64,000 nt of DNA from Rhizobium sp. 18055 (GTDB lineage Bacteria; Pseudomonadota; Alphaproteobacteria; Rhizobiales; Rhizobiaceae), in NCBI RefSeq assembly GCF_902706285.1, contig NZ_CACSKD010000003.1, positions 310,001 through 374,000 on the forward strand, in the 5' to 3' direction. The notes under the pieces are model-generated. The model was not told the origin of the DNA. It saw only the letters and a list, made by a program, of their open reading frames with translations, and did no database searches. Below are positions 1 to 7,880 of this stretch, piece by piece (the stretch's first letter is position 1; the number at the start of each line of letters is the position of its first letter). The position numbers were made by a program, and so were the translations under genes.

Positions 1-1362
1 GAGCGGTGTGCCGGCCTGGTGATACCACAGCGAAAACTGCGTCAGATCGCGTCCGCTGACCTCTTCGAAACATGTGACGAAATCCTCGATCGTGACGGCC
101 TGGCCGTCATGGCGATCGAAATACAGATCCATGCCGCTCTTGAACTTGTCTCTGCCGAGCAGCGTCGCGATCATCCGCGTGACTTCGCTGCCCTTCTCGT
201 AGACCGTCGTCGTGTAGAAGTTGTTGATTTCGCGGTATGTCGTCGGCCGCACCGGATGCGCCAGCGGGCCGCCATCTTCCGGGAACTGTTCGGATTTCAG
301 GTGGCGGACTTCGGCGATCCGCTTGACCGGGCGCGAGCGCATGTCTGCAGAAAACTCATGATCGCGATAGACGGTCAGGCCTTCCTTGAGGCAAAGCTGG
401 AACCAGTCGCGGCAGGTGATGCGGTTTCCGGTCCAGTTGTGGAAATATTCGTGGGCGATGATCGCCTCGATATTCGCATAGTCCTGGTCGGTCGCCGTCT
501 CCGGATCAGCCAGCACATATTTGTCGTTAAAGACGTTGAGCCCCTTGTTTTCCATGGCGCCCATGTTGAAGTCGGAGACGGCAACGATCTGGAAGATGTT
601 CAGGTCGTATTCGCGGCCGAACCGTTCCTCGTCCCACTTCATCGACCGCTTCAGCGCATCCATGGCATAGGCGGCGCGGCCTTCCTTGCCGTGCTCGACA
701 TAGATCTTCAGCGCGACTTCGTTCCCGGACATGGTTTCGAACGTGTCCTCGACGACACCCAGATCGCCGGCGACGAGTGCGAAGAGATAGCTGGGCTTGG
801 GGTGCGGATCGAACCAGGCGGCAAAGGCACGCCCCTCGTCATAACCGGCACCGCCGAGGAAGTTGCCGTTCGACAGCATGACCGGATTGGCGGCCTTGTC
901 GCCGATGATGGTGATCGTGTAGGGCGCCAGAACGTCCGGGCGGTCGGGGAAATAGGTGATGCGGCGGAAGCCCTCGGCTTCGCACTGGGTGCAATAGACG
1001 CCGTTGATGCGATAGAGGCCCATCAGCTTGGTGTTGGCTTCCGGATTGATGATCGTTGTGATCGTCAGTTCGAAGGGCTTCGATTTCGGCAGGTTACGAA
1101 CGGTCAGGCTCTCCGGCGTTGCCGTATACTGGCTTGCCTTCATTTCCTTCTGGTCGAAAAGCAAACCGGCCAGTGCCAGTTCGTCGCCATCCAGCACCAG
1201 CGGCGCCTTGGCATCCGCGCCTTTGCGGCGGTGGAAGATCAAGCGCGCATCTACCTTGGTTGCGGTCGGGTCCAGTTCGAATGTCAGGTCCACGCGCTCG
1301 AGTACGAAATCGGTGGGACGGTAATCTGCCAGATGGATGATCTGGCCGGTATCTGTGCGCAT
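1..1362 (-). CDS. pepN: Aminopeptidase N (M1 family), 3' part beyond the window
   Basis: Zinc-dependent M1 aminopeptidase that removes N-terminal residues from peptides in the cytoplasm. Only the first 454 codons are inside the window; the frame is open to the left edge, so the C-terminal half of a protein of usually about 880 residues is missing. The substrate-binding GAMEN motif is near residue 267. The zinc site HEYFH is near residue 304, with the third ligand Glu 18 residues after the second His (in KEG), the exact M1 spacing. The ATG at 1362 opens with MRTDTGQIIHLADYRP, typical of bacterial PepN. A long open frame on the opposite strand is its antisense shadow. Confidence 0.95.
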   Translation of the reverse strand, partial: MRTDTGQIIHLADYRPTDFVLERVDLTFELDPTATKVDARLIFHRRKGADAKAPLVLDGDELALAGLLFDQKEMKASQYTATPESLTVRNLPKSKPFELTITTIINPEANTKLMGLYRINGVYCTQCEAEGFRRITYFPDRPDVLAPYTITIIGDKAANPVMLSNGNFLGGAGYDEGRAFAAWFDPHPKPSYLFALVAGDLGVVEDTFETMSGNEVALKIYVEHGKEGRAAYAMDALKRSMKWDEERFGREYDLNIFQIVAVSDFNMGAMENKGLNVFNDKYVLADPETATDQDYANIEAIIAHEYFHNWTGNRITCRDWFQLCLKEGLTVYRDHEFSADMRSRPVKRIAEVRHLKSEQFPEDGGPLAHPVRPTTYREINNFYTTTVYEKGSEVTRMIATLLGRDKFKSGMDLYFDRHDGQAVTIEDFVTCFEEVSGRDLTQFSLWYHQAGTPL

Positions 1363-1527
1363 GATATTCCCTGAGACCTTAAGACAATGCTTCGCTTACA
1401 GAGTGGGCACTCTGCCGTAAAATTTGATTGGTATAATTACACTAAAGTCTGAACTAAAGCTAAAGCGAAAACCTTAGGGATGCAGGTTTTAGCCCCGTTG
1501 GAGCAAGAGATACTTAGGCATTTTCCG

Positions 1528-2631
1528 CTATCGCAGATTGAGATTTGATCTGATTGCCGTTTCGTCTTCGGTCTTCTGAACGACCACACCGTGCCAGCCG
1601 AGGCCGTCATAGTCCTCGTAGCCCAGGGTCTTGGCATAGGCGACAATGGACCCGTTGTTGTCGTAGTAGCTGCCGCGTGATTGCCCTGCCTGCTTCTGCA
1701 GGGCGAAGTGGCTGAACATCAGCGCGGTATTGCTGCAGGCAATAATCCGATTGGCGCCGTCGAGAAGCATGACGGTGGTTCGGTTCGCGACCTGCGATGG
1801 CAGGTTGGCTTCCTTCTCCACAATCGCCTGGCCCTGGTTTTGCCAGTCGAAATAGACCCCGAGCGTTCCAACGAGCCGCCCGTCCAGCTTTCCGCCCTCG
1901 CGAACACCCGTCGCATAGACGAGTGCCGTGCGGCCGCCATGCAACTCGCTATTTCGCACCTCGTCCACGACATAATCGTCGCCTAATTTGCAACTGGCCG
2001 CAGCCCGATGCCATGCCGCGTCGGCAAGCGTGGCATTCAGCATCTTGCGCTGGAAATCAGGGTTTGCAGAGGCAATGACCCGCCCGGTCATGTCTGTGAG
2101 CACGAGGTCGAGATAGACTGTGTAGAAGCGGTTGATGACGCCGAGGCGCTCGGCCGCAAATCGCGCATTTTCCTTCGTCGGCGCCTCTAACGTCTGCCAC
2201 AGGGCGGCGTCGGTTGCCCACCAGCGCACATCCGCCGTCCGTTCGAAAAGATTTCGCACGATCAGCTGTACAAGCGTCTGGGCAAGGTCGGACAAGCGGA
2301 CGCCTTCCAGTTCGTTGACCAGTGAATCGGCCATTTTACGGGAAAGCCCTATACGCCTGAGGACATTGCTTTCGAATGCATCGGCGATCTCTCCTGCCAC
2401 CTGCGCCAGGCGCTGCACTTCGTTGGCAACGACTGCAAAGCCTTTCCCGGCTTCGCCGGCGCGCGCCGCTTCGATCAGGGCATTGATTGCCAACAGCCTG
2501 ATCTGTTTCACGACATGAGTATTGGCTGCGCTGAAATGTTCGAGGTCGGAACCGATTTCATCGGTCACGACGCGCATCGAGCGCGGGGTTGCTGCAGGCA
2601 GATGGTCTTCGGGTGTCGTAGACGGCATCAT
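1528..2631 (-). CDS. Soluble chemoreceptor-tip protein with C-terminal Cache-like domain
   Basis: 367 residues. Residues 40-80 contain the hairpin tip of methyl-accepting chemotaxis proteins (core [19 protein letters not shown], 54-72), the part that contacts CheA and CheW. After it, roughly residues 140-345 look like a Cache-type sensor ([16 protein letters not shown], later [15 protein letters not shown] and [17 protein letters not shown]). No transmembrane segment or signal peptide is visible, and the signalling part is only one short segment rather than the long coiled coil of a normal receptor. The order, signalling tip first and sensor last, is reversed. AGGAGG seven bases before the ATG fixes the start. 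It is probably a cytoplasmic sensor; partner and ligand are unknown. The neighbours give no chemotaxis context. Confidence 0.8.
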   Translation of the reverse strand: MMPSTTPEDHLPAATPRSMRVVTDEIGSDLEHFSAANTHVVKQIRLLAINALIEAARAGEAGKGFAVVANEVQRLAQVAGEIADAFESNVLRRIGLSRKMADSLVNELEGVRLSDLAQTLVQLIVRNLFERTADVRWWATDAALWQTLEAPTKENARFAAERLGVINRFYTVYLDLVLTDMTGRVIASANPDFQRKMLNATLADAAWHRAAASCKLGDDYVVDEVRNSELHGGRTALVYATGVREGGKLDGRLVGTLGVYFDWQNQGQAIVEKEANLPSQVANRTTVMLLDGANRIIACSNTALMFSHFALQKQAGQSRGSYYDNNGSIVAYAKTLGYEDYDGLGWHGVVVQKTEDETAIRSNLNLR

Positions 2632-2917
2632 GCGTATGCCTCCTGAAAACAGTTCTAAGTTGTGAAATTATGAAAATTGCTTTTGTAATCCTTGAATCAA
2701 TGCGGCCATATGGTTTGCAAAATATTAACAGCAGCACTGCCGACTGACTATTTCAGGGGCGGTTTTTCAAATTGGCGCAATTTAATGCGCTTGTTCGGCC
2801 CGTTCGGGCTGTTGAGTCTATGACGGTTTGATTCCATGACATTTTCGCCTTGTTCTTTGCAGAGAACGGCTGGCAGAATGCCCAGGCATCGAATCCGATG
2901 CAGTTTTCCGATTAGAA

Positions 2918-3874
2918 ATGACCAATAGGCGAGTTGCTGACATGCGGTCGGTCTTCGACAATCCGATGAAAGGCATTGCGCTTAAGGTCTCGTCTGTCGT
3001 CGTTTTCCTTGCGATGCAAACCTGTATCAAGTTGGCGGGTTCCGGTATCCAGCCAGGCCAGGTGACGTTCTACAGATCGTTCTTCGCGCTTTTCCCGATC
3101 ATGGCCTTCCTTGCCTACCGGGGGCAGTTGCGTGAATCCTTTTATACTGCCAATCCGGTCGGGCATCTGAAACGCGGGACGCTCGGCATCATCTCCATGG
3201 GCCTCGGTTTCTACGGCCTGCTGCACCTGCCGCTTCCAGAGGCCATTGCACTCGGCTATGCGACACCGCTCGTTGCCGTCATCTTCGCTGCCGTCTTTCT
3301 AGGTGAGACCGTGCGGATCTATCGGTGGAGCGCGGTGCTGGTCGGCATCATCGGCGTCGCCATCGTGTCGTGGCCGAAGCTTACGCTTTTTCGCGAGGGT
3401 GGCGTCGAGAACGAGCAGGCAATCGGCGCAGTCACTGTGCTGCTGTCATCTGTTCTTGCCGGCATGGCGATGATCCAGGTGCGCCGGCTTGTCGAAGAGG
3501 AGAAGACCTCGACGATCGTGTTGTATTTCTCGGTAACGGCCTCACTTTTTTCGCTTTTGACGCTGCCGTTCGGCTGGGATCTTCTGGATCTGTCGCCGCA
3601 ACTGTTTCTGATCGCCGCCGGTTTCTGCGGCGGCGTGGCACAGATATTATTGACGGAAAGCTATCGTCATGCGGACGTCTCCACCATTGCACCTTTCGAA
3701 TACACGTCGATCGTGCTCGGTGGCGTTCTCGCGTATTTCGTGTTTGGCGACATACCGACGATGAGTATGTTGATCGGCACGGCCATCATTGTCGCTGCGG
3801 GCGTGTTCATCATCTATCGCGAACATCGCTTGGAGCTGCAGCGGCAGGCGTCTCGCAATGCAGATTCCTTTTAG
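2918..3874 (+). CDS. DMT-superfamily transporter (two EamA domains)
   Basis: Inner-membrane metabolite exporter of the drug/metabolite transporter superfamily, 318 residues with about ten hydrophobic segments arranged as two EamA halves. The first half includes VVFLAMQTCIKLAG, GTLGIISMGLGFYGLL and ALGYATPLVAVIFAAVFLGE; the second half repeats the pattern and ends with APFEYTSIVLGGVLAYFVFG, the usual final EamA helix pair. The charged tail RQASRNADSF is cytoplasmic. Substrate is not predictable. An in-frame ATG at 2942 (MRSVFDNP) is an equally good start. It stands alone between a minus-strand gene and an unknown plus-strand gene. Confidence 0.85.
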   Translation: MTNRRVADMRSVFDNPMKGIALKVSSVVVFLAMQTCIKLAGSGIQPGQVTFYRSFFALFPIMAFLAYRGQLRESFYTANPVGHLKRGTLGIISMGLGFYGLLHLPLPEAIALGYATPLVAVIFAAVFLGETVRIYRWSAVLVGIIGVAIVSWPKLTLFREGGVENEQAIGAVTVLLSSVLAGMAMIQVRRLVEEEKTSTIVLYFSVTASLFSLLTLPFGWDLLDLSPQLFLIAAGFCGGVAQILLTESYRHADVSTIAPFEYTSIVLGGVLAYFVFGDIPTMSMLIGTAIIVAAGVFIIYREHRLELQRQASRNADSF

Positions 3875-4081
3875 CCGCCCGACCTGTCGCAAATTCGACC
3901 GTTGTGATCGTCTCCAGATATCACCCTACAGAAATTGAGGGTGGCATCTTGCCGCGACCTATGATTTGTCAAATGTGAACAAGTTTCATTTATTTTTACA
4001 TCCTTATGTTGAAAATAGGTGGCGGCTTTCCGTCATTGGCGTCCAAAAAGATGCATGCCGTGTGAGCCGTCCGGGAGTAAA

Positions 4082-4981
4082 ATGCCTCTCACTGCTCAAG
4101 AACTGATCGCCGATCCCAATTTCATGCTGGGCATTCGATTTCACGCCGGCCGCATGCGCAACATGTTTGATGCAGGCCCCAGGCTGGCGCGACTGCTCGC
4201 CTCCCATCAGCGCTGGTTGCTGACGCAAATGGCTTTTGCGCTGTGCATGGAGCGTGACCCGCAAGATCCGTCTTCCGGCCTGACGGCGACAAGGCTCACC
4301 ACCGAAATTACCGCCTTCAGGGTAGCGAGCCGCAATACCATCCGAAGCTTCGTCGATGAACTCTCGACCTATCGCTTCATAGCCTGCGAACCAGGGGCGG
4401 AGCGCAAGCGACCCCGTCATTACGAGGCTGCGCAGATCAGTCATCAGGCGATGCACGGTTGGCTTTGGTCAAATCTGTGTGCACTCGATATTGTTGACGG
4501 TGCCAATCGCGCTGCGCAATTTCAGGAAAACCCAGGCTGGATTCGGCAGATGCAGCCAGAGATCGCCAGAAATTGTCTCCGCGATGCGAAATGGCGCGAA
4601 CCGCCGGAGCAAGTGGGTATCTTCCTGTGGACTGACGCTGGCGGATTGATCGTCGATCACCTGATGTCCAGACTGGATCTGCAAGAGCGGGACCCGGATC
4701 GCTTCATCATCGGCCCCGTGGACAGTCGTGGCCTTGCTGCCGATTTCATGATGTCCCGCACCCACATGCAGCGGCTCTTCGCCAAGGCGGCGACATACGG
4801 CTGTGCTGGCTGGGAGGCTCAACCCAAGAAGCCCTCACTATGGATCTCGCGAGCATTTGTCGAAGAGTACTGCCAGTGGCAGGCCGTCAAATTGGCCTAC
4901 GTGGATAAGGCATTTCAGCGGGCCAGGGATCTCCATTGCGAACTGGAGGCAGAGCGACCAGCCGAAATGGCAGATTCATGA
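4082..4981 (+). CDS. Hypothetical protein, possible winged-helix regulator
   Basis: 299 residues, unrecognised. GGGAG six bases before the ATG supports this start over an upstream in-frame one. The N-terminal third contains a stretch (GLTATRLTTEITAFRVASRN, then RSFVDELSTYRFIACEP) that reads like a helix-turn-helix or winged-helix unit, and a second similar unit may occur near residues 210-240 (GLAADFMMSRTHMQRLFAKA). No signal peptide or membrane segment. Composition and GC match the neighbours, so nothing suggests recent transfer. It could be a duplicated MarR-like transcription factor, but this rests on local sequence resemblance only. Confidence 0.6.
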   Translation: MPLTAQELIADPNFMLGIRFHAGRMRNMFDAGPRLARLLASHQRWLLTQMAFALCMERDPQDPSSGLTATRLTTEITAFRVASRNTIRSFVDELSTYRFIACEPGAERKRPRHYEAAQISHQAMHGWLWSNLCALDIVDGANRAAQFQENPGWIRQMQPEIARNCLRDAKWREPPEQVGIFLWTDAGGLIVDHLMSRLDLQERDPDRFIIGPVDSRGLAADFMMSRTHMQRLFAKAATYGCAGWEAQPKKPSLWISRAFVEEYCQWQAVKLAYVDKAFQRARDLHCELEAERPAEMADS

Positions 4982-5152
4982 CGGTCGATATGGCCGGGCG
5001 CAGACCTACGATTCGCGATCGTACGCTTCAGCAGCGCACACGGCCGCGCGGATATGCTCGATCGCGCTGATCTTGCAAAGCAGTGAAATGATGTGTGTCG
5101 TCATGACATGAACCGATACAAGGCAGGGTGGGCGCGACGCCGGCCACTGCGA

Positions 5153-5344
5153 TCAATACTGTTGGAAATCCGCAAACATGGCAGCCGGACGCGCGATGCG
5201 TCCGCTTGCGCCGGTACCACGAGCGATCATCTGCTCATTGGTGGCGAAGCCGGTACGGCTGTAGCTTTGCGTGGTGCGACCATTGTTGTTCGCGAGTCGC
5301 AGAGTTTCAAATCTGCAGTGAACAGGACGACGAGTTGTGCTCAT
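5153..5344 (-). CDS. Small hypothetical protein (63 aa)
   Basis: A short ORF starting MSTTRRPVHCRF and ending ARPAAMFADFQQY, in an otherwise empty 500-base interval. It is rich in Arg, Ser, Thr and Asn, has no hydrophobic segment, and is predicted soluble and basic. Codons lean towards CGT and GGT as in well-expressed rhizobial genes. GGAGG lies about 25 bases upstream and AAGG just before the ATG. I do not recognise a family. The frame extends further upstream, but that part is AT-rich and looks like leader rather than coding sequence. It could be a chance ORF; I favour a real gene on codon use alone. Confidence 0.4.
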   Translation of the reverse strand: MSTTRRPVHCRFETLRLANNNGRTTQSYSRTGFATNEQMIARGTGASGRIARPAAMFADFQQY

Positions 5345-5483
5345 TGCCTTGGATCCTTCGTGATTCCTCCCAAGACATGTTGCTAATATTGCAGCGCACA
5401 ATAGATTCTGCAACAGATAAGAATACGCAACAGATATGCGTATTGCGCATGGGTGCCGTCGCAAAACCGTCAAGGTTGATTAT

Positions 5484-6368
5484 TTAAGAGGCAGAATTGC
5501 TGTCTGTCAATTTTGCCTGAAAAGACAATAAATCGTTCCAGGCCAATCGCTTATTGACCGGGGCGGTCAAGAGGTCCTGCGGGTGCAGCGTGGCAATCGC
5601 CGAAATCAGTTTGCCGCCTATGGCAATTTCGCGCCATTGGCCGCGCAGGCCATGGATCGTGTCACCCTCACCGAAAAACACCCGCGCTGCAAAGTTTCCG
5701 AGCAAGAGAATCACTTTCGGCTCGGCAAGCGCGATCTGCCGCTCGATGAACGGACGGCAGATATCCATCTCGGCCGGCGAGGCGACGCGGTTGCCGGGTG
5801 GTCGCCAGGGGATGACCTGGGTGAGCAGGATGCTGCTGCGGTCAAGCCCGATGGCTGCAAGCATCTTGTCGAGCAATTGGCCCGGCCGCCCGGCAAAGGG
5901 CTGGCCCTCGCGGTCGTCTTCCGCGCCGGGGGCCGAGCCGATCAGCATGATGCGGCTCTCGGCGTCACCGCTGGCAAAGATCGTCGAGCGTGCACTATGT
6001 TTAAGATTGCAGCCGTTGAACGCCTCAAGGGCGGTTTTCAGTTCGGCCAGCGATCTGGCACTCTCGGCTGCAAAACGCGCCTGCTGAACGGCCTCGCCAT
6101 CCGGAATGGCGGGTTGTGGACGCTGCGCCGAACGGTCCGGCTGCGGCGCGCCTCTCTGGGCGGAAGAAGCCGTTTGCCGGGCAGGGGCCTCGCGGCTCTC
6201 AGCCGTTTGTGGAGCCGGTGCTGCGCTGCGCCGCGCCGCCTTCATCGCCTCGAACTCGGCGAAGCGGTCAACGGCCTCTTCCTCCAGCAACCACTCGACG
6301 CCGGCGTCTGCATGGAAATGCAGAAGCGCGGCGAGTTCGCCCGGAGAGAGGTCGTTGACGGAGATCAT
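5484..6368 (-). CDS. Uracil-DNA glycosylase, family 4 type
   Basis: Base-excision repair enzyme that removes uracil from DNA. 294 residues: an N-terminal extension rich in Ala, Pro and Gln (about residues 40-95), then a UDG-superfamily domain. Visible motifs are GSAPGAEDDREGQPFAGRPG (the active-site loop, normally GEAPG), WRPPGNR, ICRPFIERQI, and TLHPQDLLT (the His-Pro motif). Family 4 enzymes normally bind a 4Fe-4S cluster with four Cys; here only the first (GCNL) and the last (ICRPF) are present, the second is lost in NLKHSA and the third is Trp in the WRPPGNR motif. The ATG at 6368 is preferred over an in-frame GTG nine bases upstream. It lies 59 bases downstream of the YegD-like gene on the same strand, so the two may be co-transcribed. 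Confidence 0.85.
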   Translation of the reverse strand: MISVNDLSPGELAALLHFHADAGVEWLLEEEAVDRFAEFEAMKAARRSAAPAPQTAESREAPARQTASSAQRGAPQPDRSAQRPQPAIPDGEAVQQARFAAESARSLAELKTALEAFNGCNLKHSARSTIFASGDAESRIMLIGSAPGAEDDREGQPFAGRPGQLLDKMLAAIGLDRSSILLTQVIPWRPPGNRVASPAEMDICRPFIERQIALAEPKVILLLGNFAARVFFGEGDTIHGLRGQWREIAIGGKLISAIATLHPQDLLTAPVNKRLAWNDLLSFQAKLTDSNSAS

Positions 6369-6427
6369 GCGCGCCACATTATCGAAGCCGTAGCCTCAAT
6401 GAAAGAGTGCAACGCGCGTCTACAGAC

Positions 6428-7720
6428 CTATTGCACCGTCCATTGTGCGATATCGTCACGTTCGCCGATCAGCGCCAGACCGTGGGCGATCGACAGCAGC
6501 TCGCCGCCGGTCTCGATCTTGTCCGCATCGAAGCGCTCGGTGAAGATGCGGCGCACGGCCGGCACGAAGGAAGTGCCGCCGGTGAGGAACACCTTGTCGA
6601 TCGATGTCGCCGCGGTGTTGGTCTTCTCCAGCACATCGTCGAGGGCGCCTTCGATACGGGCGAGATCGTCTGAGATCCAGCTTTCGAAGTCGGCGCGGCG
6701 AACGGTGCGCTGGCCGGCGCGGCCGAGCGGCTTGAAATCGAAGGCCGCTTCATCGGATGCCGAGAGTGCCATCTTGGTCGCCGACACCGCCTGGTAGAGC
6801 GGGTAGCCTTCGTCGTGATCGACGAGGTCGATGAACATCTCCAGCTTTTCCGGTTCCAGCGCTGTTCTCACCAGCTTCTTCAGATCCTCGTATTCGCGCG
6901 AGGTCTTGAAGATCGACAGCTGGTTCCAGCGGCTGAAGCTCGAATAGTAGTTGGTCGGCACCTCGAGTATCTTGTCGAAACTCTTGAAATGGCTGCCCTT
7001 GCCGATCTCCGGCGCAACGACATTGTCGATCATCCGCGCGTCGAAGTGGTCGCCGGCGATCCCCACACCGGAATGGCCGATCGGCGTCGCCTTCAGCTTG
7101 CCGGCGACTGTTTCGAAGCGGATCAGCGAATAGTCGGTGGTGCCGCCGCCAAAGTCGGCGACCAGCACCGTCGCATCCACCTTGAGGTTCTGCGCGAAGT
7201 AGAAGGCGGCAGCAACCGGCTCGTAGACGTAATGGACTTCGGGGAAACCGAAGCGCGACAGCGCCTCGTTGTAGCGTTCTGTTGCCAGCACAGGGTCCGG
7301 GCTGGCGCCGGCAAAATGCACCGGGCGGCCAGTGACGATGCGGGTCACGTCGGACGGCCAGTTGTCGCCGGCGTAGTTGCTCAGCCGGCGGATGAACACT
7401 TCCATCAGATCTTCGAACTTGTGACGCTTGGCATAGATCAGCGTGCCCTGGAACAGGGCGCTGGCCGCAAAAGTCTTGATCGACTGCAGGAAACGACAGT
7501 CGCCGGGATTGTCGATGAACTGCTGGATCGCGGCATGGCCGGCTTCGACCTTCAGCGCCGAGGCACCGAGCTTTCCGTCCTTCATGAAGGACAGGGCGGT
7601 GCGCATGCTGTCGCTGCTGCCTGCGGCACTGGTGAAGCCCATGGAATGGGTGGTCTTGCCGTCTGCCGTGGCAAGAACAGTGTTTGTCGTGCCAAAGTCC
7701 AAACCTAGCGCCTGAGCCAT
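6428..7720 (-). CDS. YegD-like Hsp70-family ATPase
   Basis: 430 residues, close to E. coli YegD. It has the actin/Hsp70 ATPase fold: phosphate-1 loop GLDFGTTNT at residues 6-14, FGGGTTDYS in the middle, and the adenosine motif VFLTGGTSFVPAVRRIF near residue 380. The substrate-binding domain of DnaK is missing, as in other YegD proteins, so a chaperone cycle like that of DnaK is unlikely; cellular role is not established for the family. GAGAGG seven bases before the ATG selects this start over a longer in-frame ORF. The UDG gene follows at 59 bases. Confidence 0.88.
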   Translation of the reverse strand: MAQALGLDFGTTNTVLATADGKTTHSMGFTSAAGSSDSMRTALSFMKDGKLGASALKVEAGHAAIQQFIDNPGDCRFLQSIKTFAASALFQGTLIYAKRHKFEDLMEVFIRRLSNYAGDNWPSDVTRIVTGRPVHFAGASPDPVLATERYNEALSRFGFPEVHYVYEPVAAAFYFAQNLKVDATVLVADFGGGTTDYSLIRFETVAGKLKATPIGHSGVGIAGDHFDARMIDNVVAPEIGKGSHFKSFDKILEVPTNYYSSFSRWNQLSIFKTSREYEDLKKLVRTALEPEKLEMFIDLVDHDEGYPLYQAVSATKMALSASDEAAFDFKPLGRAGQRTVRRADFESWISDDLARIEGALDDVLEKTNTAATSIDKVFLTGGTSFVPAVRRIFTERFDADKIETGGELLSIAHGLALIGERDDIAQWTVQ

Positions 7721-7853
7721 GCTCGCACCTCTCAATTCTGATTGTTGTCTGAGACTGAAGCACTTGCTCCGCCGTGGCGCGCGGGCGCCCGAATTCAAGA
7801 GGGCGCGTGATGCCACAGAGGTCCGCCTTATTCAAGACGCGGACGGAAAAATG

Positions 7854-7878
7854 AGACGGGCGCGAGTGGCGCCCGTCT
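7854..7878 (-). terminator. Rho-independent terminator of the RND operon
   Basis: A perfect 10-bp GC-rich stem with a 5-base loop starts three bases after the pump gene's stop codon. Read on the minus strand it is followed by CATTTTT, so it ends transcription of the adaptor-pump operon. Confidence 0.85.
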
Positions 7879-7880
7879 GG

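Noticed and set aside
19..1374. 451-codon open frame on the plus strand
   Set aside because: Antisense shadow of pepN, whose zinc site and GAMEN motif are on the minus strand.
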